From an uncultured Muribaculaceae bacterium (lineage in GTDB: Bacteria; Bacteroidota; Bacteroidia; Bacteroidales; Muribaculaceae), in contig CAJUOC010000049.1 in assembly GCA_910587925.1 (NCBI GenBank), forward strand, positions 1-9,612: 9,612 nt of DNA, given 5' to 3'. Positions 6,055 through 9,612 of the stretch are shown piece after piece. The notes beneath the pieces were generated by a model, which was given only the letters and a program-made list of their open reading frames with translations, did no database searches and was not told the DNA's origin. The position numbers were made by a program, and so were the translations under genes. Numbering within the stretch: the first letter of the stretch is position 1; each line of letters starts with the position of its first letter.

Positions 6055-6062
6055 TAACTTTG
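6055..6062 (+). promoter_or_regulatory. Promoter -7 element of deacetylase-queG unit
   Basis: TAACTTTG followed by C is an excellent match to the Bacteroidetes -7 consensus TAnnTTTGC. The gene's ATG begins at 6070, only 8 bases after the box, so the predicted transcription start falls within a few bases of the ATG. The upstream sequence is AT-rich, without a clear TTTG -33 box. Confidence 0.6.
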
Positions 6063-6069
6063 CGGAGTC

Positions 6070-6690
6070 ATGCTCATCGAACGTCCGCCTCTGATTTACC
6101 GCTTGCTTTTTCCCGAGGGGCTGTGGCGCATCAAGCGCCGCCGCCGCAAGGTGGTGTACCTCACTTTTGACGACGGCCCCATACCCGAGCAGACCCCCTG
6201 GGTGCTCGACGTGCTCGACCGATACGGCATCAAGGCCACTTTCTTTATGGTCGGCGACAACGTGCGCCGCCATCCCGAGCTGCTCGAGGAGGTGCGCCGC
6301 CGCGGTCACAGCTACGGCAACCATACCATGCACCACCTGCAGGGCATGAAAGTCACCGCCCGCCGCTACATACGCGATATCACCGAGGCCGACGCCCTGA
6401 TAGACTCGGCCCTCTTCCGCCCGCCGCACGGCATCATGCGCTGGAAGCAGGCCCGCATGATCAAAGACCACTACAATCTGGTGATGTACGACCTGGTGAG
6501 CCGCGACTACTCCCGCAAGCTGTCGCCCGAGCAGGTCGTCGACAATGTGCGCCGATACGCGCGCAACGGCTCCATCATCGTATTTCACGACTCGCAAAAA
6601 GCGGCGCCAAACATGCGCGTCGCTCTGCCTCAGGCCATCGAGTGGCTGCTGCTGCAAGGCTATGAGTTTGAGCCTATCCCCATGCCGTAA
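6070..6690 (+). CDS. Polysaccharide deacetylase, NodB/CE4 family
   Basis: A 206-residue metal-dependent deacetylase domain protein, likely removing N-acetyl groups from a glycan. The CE4 motifs are present in order: TFDDGP 32-37 (catalytic base D34, metal ligand D35), HSYGNHTMHH 80-89 (metal ligands H85 and H89), RPPHG 117-121, YDLVSRDY 140-147, and IIVFHDS 169-175 with the catalytic H173. The domain fills the whole protein. There is no signal peptide or membrane segment: the N-terminus MLIERPPLIYRLLFPEGLW is only mildly hydrophobic and is followed by KRRRRK. This N-terminus resembles that of other Bacteroidales members as I remember them, supporting the start at 6070. Substrate unknown. It is followed by queG with overlap or a very short gap. 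Confidence 0.88.
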   Translation: MLIERPPLIYRLLFPEGLWRIKRRRRKVVYLTFDDGPIPEQTPWVLDVLDRYGIKATFFMVGDNVRRHPELLEEVRRRGHSYGNHTMHHLQGMKVTARRYIRDITEADALIDSALFRPPHGIMRWKQARMIKDHYNLVMYDLVSRDYSRKLSPEQVVDNVRRYARNGSIIVFHDSQKAAPNMRVALPQAIEWLLLQGYEFEPIPMP

Positions 6691-7576
6691 GAGCGAGCTG
6701 CGCCGCATGCTCGCCCGAGCCGGAGCCTACCGCTGCGGCTTTGCCGCCGCCGGCGACGTCTCGGCCGGCGCCCGCGCCCAGTACCGCGGGTGGCTCTCAG
6801 CGGGCTGCCACGGCTCGATGCAGTGGATGGAGCGCCACGAGGCGCTGCGGGCATCGCCACAGTCGGTGCTGCCGGGGGCGCATACTGTCGTCGTGGCGGC
6901 TTTTGCCTACCCGGCCTCTACTGCCAATCCTCTCATCGCCGACTACGCCCAGGGCGAGGACTACCACCGTGCCCTACGCCGGCGCCTCGAGCCTGTGGCC
7001 GCACATATCCGCAGCGAGTGGGGCGCGGCCGCCCGAGTGTGTGTCGACACCGCTCCGCTGCCAGAGCGCTACTGGGCCACCGCAGCCGGAGTCGGCTCGA
7101 CCGGGCTCAACGGGCATCTGTACATCCCCGGCGCCGGCGCCGCCTTTGTGCTGGGCGAGATAGTCACCGCGCTGGAGCTTCCGCCCGACCCGCCGGCCAC
7201 CGCCGCCGACTGCACCGGCTGCGGCGCATGTGTGCGCGCCTGCCCCACAGGAGCGCTGCGCGCCGACGGCACTCTCGACGCCCGCCGCTGCCTGTCGTAC
7301 CTCACCATAGAGCACCGCGGCGAGCTGCCCGCCGATACCGACCTGCACGGCCGCGTATACGGCTGCGATGCCTGCCGACGCGCCTGCCCCATGCAGCGCG
7401 GGGCACAGGCGCCCGAGTCGCTGCCCGAGCTGAAGCCGCGCGAGTCCGTGGCGGCTCTCGACCGCCACGGACTCGCGTGTATCACATCAGGACAATGGCG
7501 CCGGCTATTTGCCGACAGCGCCGTGAGCCGGGCCACCGCCGCCATGCTGCGGCGCAATGCCTCGGCGGGGCGCTGA
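6662..7576 (+). CDS. queG: Epoxyqueuosine reductase QueG
   Basis: Cobalamin-dependent iron-sulfur enzyme that reduces epoxyqueuosine to queuosine in the wobble position of GUN-anticodon tRNAs, the last step of the pathway. With the start at 6662 it has 304 residues. D129 in CVDTAPLPER corresponds to the conserved acidic residue. All eight cysteines for two [4Fe-4S] clusters are visible: C184, C187, C190, C194 (CTGCGACVRACP), C210 (RRCLSYLTIEHRG), and C235, C238, C242 (GCDACRRACP). The tail SAVSRATAAMLRRN is typical. The start is uncertain: ATG 6662 overlaps the deacetylase by 29 nt and gives a complete first helix (KSELRRMLARAGAYRCGF); ATG 6707 gives 289 residues and a 16-nt gap. The frame stays open further upstream but inside the deacetylase. 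It ends 15 bp from a convergent gene. Confidence 0.9.
   Translation: MSLSLSPCRKSELRRMLARAGAYRCGFAAAGDVSAGARAQYRGWLSAGCHGSMQWMERHEALRASPQSVLPGAHTVVVAAFAYPASTANPLIADYAQGEDYHRALRRRLEPVAAHIRSEWGAAARVCVDTAPLPERYWATAAGVGSTGLNGHLYIPGAGAAFVLGEIVTALELPPDPPATAADCTGCGACVRACPTGALRADGTLDARRCLSYLTIEHRGELPADTDLHGRVYGCDACRRACPMQRGAQAPESLPELKPRESVAALDRHGLACITSGQWRRLFADSAVSRATAAMLRRNASAGR
7439..7477 (+). repeat. Perfect 16-bp hairpin within queG
   Basis: CGCGAGTCCGTGGCGG (7439-7454) pairs without mismatch to 7462-7477 around a 7-base loop. It encodes the stretch PRESVAALDRHGLA near the end of QueG, about 100 bases before the stop. No T run follows, so it is not a canonical intrinsic terminator. It would be a very stable RNA structure on either strand, and transcripts of the convergent antiporter gene could run into it. 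Confidence 0.7.
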
Positions 7577-7591
7577 GCCGCGCCGCCGCCG

Positions 7592-9205
7592 TCAGCAATG
7601 CCTCTGCGAGGCGTGGTCGCATACGGCGCGCTCCTCGGCTGCCTCCACCTCATCCTCGGTCGGCTCGTAGCCGGGCGCCCACTGCGATTTCTCCCAGGGC
7701 TTGCGGCCCTCAATCTGCCAGTTGAACGGATAGAAATGCGACTGCGGATTGCGCCACGACGGCTTGCGGCAGGCGTAGATTATCAGCGGTATGGCGATAA
7801 AGAGAGCCACGCCGGCCACCAGTATGCCGATGTACACCACCGGGCTGCCCGTCTCAATCTGGGCCGGCGGCAGGAAACTCAGCAGCATGGCGGCAAGAGC
7901 GCCGGCCATGCCCACGCCGCATACCACCCACTTGCCCGCGGCGCCGCCGGGCACGCGGAATCCGCGGCGCTGACCCGACGCCACGCGGCGCAGTCGCAGG
8001 AAGGCCACATATATCATCAGCACCATCACCAGGTATATCACCGTGGCCATCTGACTCATGATCTGATAGGCCGACTCCACGGTCGGGAGCACCAGCAGGA
8101 TGAGCGTGAGCAGCGACACAAAGGCACCGGCGATGACCAGGATAGACTTGTTGACGCCCTTGGAGTTGACCTTCTGCAGGCCGCGGGGCAGATAGCCCGA
8201 CTGAGCCACCGCCATCAGGCCCGTCGACGGGCCTGTGACCAGCGCGCTCACCTGGCCGAGCACGCCGAAGAGTATAAACACGGCCATCACATTGCCCAGC
8301 CAGGCCAGGTCGAAGCTCGCCCACAGCGACTTATAAGCCACCAGCAGCGACTGGAGCAGGTTGATGTTGTCGGCAGGCACCACTACGCCGATGATCAGCG
8401 TGCCGGCCGCGTAGAGCACCACCGTCACGGCCACGGCCAGAAACATGGCGCGGGGAAAATCGCGGGCCGGGTTGCGCATATCGTTGATATGCACGGCCTG
8501 CATCTCCATGCCGCCGTAGAATAGAAATATCGACGCGGCCAGCACCACGGTACTGAAGTGGGAGAAGTCGGGGAAAAACGGCTCGGCAGTGAGCATCACC
8601 GGCTTGCCCACACATACATACACGATGCCCAGGATGATGAGCAGCGCGCCGGGGATGATGGTGCCGAAGAGGCCGCCGTAGTTGGTGAGCACATTGGCGC
8701 TCCCCTGTCCGCGGAAGGAGTTGAACGTCGCCGCCCAGTACACCAGCATCGCTATGACAAGCGTATAGACCTTGTTGGAAGCCAGCGCGCTGTCGAAGCT
8801 CTCGGGCCAGAATACATAGGCCAGCGACGCCGCCGCAAACATCAGCACCGTCGGAAACCATATTATCACCGTCTGCCACTCGAGATACATCGCCGTCCAG
8901 CCCCAGCGGGTGCCGAAAGCCTCCGACACCCAGCGGTACAGGCCGCCCGGGCGCGTGTAGGTCGAGGCCAGCTCGGCACATACCAGCGAGAAGGGTATCA
9001 GGAATACAATGGCCGCAAACACATAGTAGAATATCGACTGTATGCCGAATTTTGCCTCCGACGGCAGTCCGCGCATACTCAGCACAGAGGTCACAATCAT
9101 TATCGCCATGCCCATCATGGTGATGGTGCCGAGCGCGGTCGACACCTGTTTCTTTCGTCCCGAGCGCGTGTAAGTGTCGGTGGCGGCAGCAGTTGGTTTG
9201 CTCAT
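7592..9205 (-). CDS. GadC-like amino-acid antiporter (APC superfamily)
   Basis: A 537-residue inner-membrane transporter of the glutamate/GABA antiporter group. I place about 12 hydrophobic segments from residue 23 to 485. Stretches that match E. coli GadC as I recall it: EPFFPDFSHFSTVV, the GMEMQAVHINDMRNPARDFPRAM segment, VVPADNINL, VTGPSTGLM, LPRGLQKVNSKGV, RVPGGAAGKWVV and SFLPPAQIETGSP. A hydrophilic tail of about 50 residues (SWRNPQSHFYPFNW to CDHASQRHC) follows; GadC has a C-terminal plug there, but this tail does not obviously resemble it. GadC exchanges glutamate for GABA in acid resistance, but substrate is not certain here, and no decarboxylase is in view. Start: ATG at 9205 (MSKPTAAATDTY) places a short polar N-terminus before the first membrane segment. 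The frame stays open to 9595, but that part runs through a repeat element. Confidence 0.88.
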   Translation of the reverse strand: MSKPTAAATDTYTRSGRKKQVSTALGTITMMGMAIMIVTSVLSMRGLPSEAKFGIQSIFYYVFAAIVFLIPFSLVCAELASTYTRPGGLYRWVSEAFGTRWGWTAMYLEWQTVIIWFPTVLMFAAASLAYVFWPESFDSALASNKVYTLVIAMLVYWAATFNSFRGQGSANVLTNYGGLFGTIIPGALLIILGIVYVCVGKPVMLTAEPFFPDFSHFSTVVLAASIFLFYGGMEMQAVHINDMRNPARDFPRAMFLAVAVTVVLYAAGTLIIGVVVPADNINLLQSLLVAYKSLWASFDLAWLGNVMAVFILFGVLGQVSALVTGPSTGLMAVAQSGYLPRGLQKVNSKGVNKSILVIAGAFVSLLTLILLVLPTVESAYQIMSQMATVIYLVMVLMIYVAFLRLRRVASGQRRGFRVPGGAAGKWVVCGVGMAGALAAMLLSFLPPAQIETGSPVVYIGILVAGVALFIAIPLIIYACRKPSWRNPQSHFYPFNWQIEGRKPWEKSQWAPGYEPTEDEVEAAEERAVCDHASQRHC

Positions 9206-9244
9206 CAGCGGGTGTGTTTTTAGAGCTTGTTTAATAATAAATGT

Positions 9245-9253
9245 GAAAACGTA
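9245..9253 (-). promoter_or_regulatory. Possible promoter of the antiporter gene
   Basis: Read on the minus strand, TACGTTTTC resembles TAnnTTTGC with one change (T for G). It sits about 40 bases before the ATG at 9205, a plausible distance, and would place the promoter inside the tip of the flanking repeat element. The opposite tip carries a similar word (TACGTATTC, in the other direction). Weak evidence. Confidence 0.3.
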
Positions 9254-9260
9254 GGCGCGG

Positions 9261-9273
9261 CACTCTTTGAGTG
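9261..9273. repeat. Short hairpin in the repeat tip
   Basis: CACTC, loop TTT, GAGTG forms a perfect 5-bp stem 18 bases inside the left tip of the head-to-head element. The other copy aligns here but has lost the pairing. On the minus strand it lies in or just upstream of the putative antiporter promoter. Confidence 0.45.
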
Positions 9274-9612
9274 ATTTTTGTCTAACGATGAGGGAGTGCG
9301 GTGGGACTGAAGCCCACTCGCGAGCCCTGCGGGGTTGTGGCCTTTGCCACTCGACCGAAGAGTTGGGCAAAAAGCGCCAAAGAGGGGCGCGTGCTGTGGT
9401 ATTCAATTGTAATTCACATTTGTTTTCATTCGTTGAGTTTCTGAGCTTGATCAAAAATAACCTTGGCATCTTGTGCTTTTGGAGCCTTTTCACCTTCGTT
9501 TCAGTCATGTACATCAAGTACAACCCCGAAGGTCTCGCGTGTGGGCTTGACCCACCGCACTCCTTCAACTCAGATGAAAATCCTCTCAAAATCACAAGAC
9601 CTACGTATTCAC

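Larger units (their letters stand above)
9243..9612. repeat. Head-to-head pair of a hairpin-rich repeat element
   Basis: The region between the antiporter and the window edge is made of two diverged copies of one sequence in opposite orientation. The tips are GTGAAAACGTAGG (9243-9255) and its counterpart CCTACGTATTCAC (9600-9612). The blocks then follow in the same order and spacing from each tip: GGAGTGCGGTGGG (9293-9305; complement at 9551-9563), a GTGGG/CCCAC hairpin (9301-9317; 9541-9555), the TCGCGAG word, CGGGGTTGT (9330-9338; complement 9520-9528), and a second hairpin, GTGGC/GCCAC (9337-9350) in one copy and TGTAC/GTACA (9508-9522) in the other. Similarity fades after about 140 bases from each tip. 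No transposase is present, and small open frames on both strands look incidental. It may be a MITE-like or REP-like intergenic element and may extend beyond the window. Confidence 0.65.

Noticed and set aside
6545..6661. Upstream part of the queG open frame
   Set aside because: It lies inside the deacetylase gene in another frame and is cysteine/arginine-rich with no resemblance to the QueG N-terminus.
9291..9612. Plus-strand open frame through the terminal repeat element (product beginning MRECGGTEA)
   Set aside because: The frame continues only because the repeat lacks stops; both strands are open, the two halves are inverted copies with paired hairpins, and no domain is seen.

Overview
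The window looks like chromosomal DNA from a GC-rich member of the Bacteroidales. Three things point there. Promoters have the Bacteroidetes form TAnnTTTG. A DUF3256 gene, a family I know only from Bacteroidetes, sits directly before xseA. The genes lack Shine-Dalgarno leaders. I cannot name genus or species; a gut Muribaculaceae or Rikenellaceae-like organism would fit the high GC. No plasmid, phage, transposase or CRISPR gene is visible.

Layout. Positions 1-917 hold no credible gene but are packed with palindromes: one 199-bp nested inverted repeat (87-285), a family of perfect triloop hairpins sharing the core TTTGTAA/TTACAAA, a 14-bp tandem repeat and a C8A8 tract. From a promoter at about 891, a tightly packed + strand operon runs 918-6013: DEAD-box RNA helicase, exported DUF3256 protein, xseA, xseB, thyA, folA. 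Every junction is an overlap of 1 or 4 nt or a direct stop-start abutment, so translation is probably coupled throughout. A 56-bp AT-rich spacer with a new promoter precedes a second + strand unit: a NodB-family polysaccharide deacetylase (6070-6690) and queG (to 7576). A GadC-like amino-acid antiporter lies convergently on the - strand (7592-9205), with only 15 bp between stop codons. The last 370 bases (9243-9612) form a second repeat element made of two diverged head-to-head copies of a hairpin-rich sequence, ending at or beyond the window edge.

How the genes relate. XseA and XseB form exonuclease VII. ThyA makes dTMP and releases dihydrofolate, which FolA reduces again, so those two are a direct metabolic pair. 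The helicase handles RNA structure. QueG finishes queuosine in tRNA. The deacetylase and antiporter are envelope and transport functions without an evident link to the rest. The genes themselves are ordinary; the parts that reward a second look are the two palindrome-rich intergenic regions, a perfect 16-bp hairpin inside queG, and the almost leaderless deacetylase transcript.
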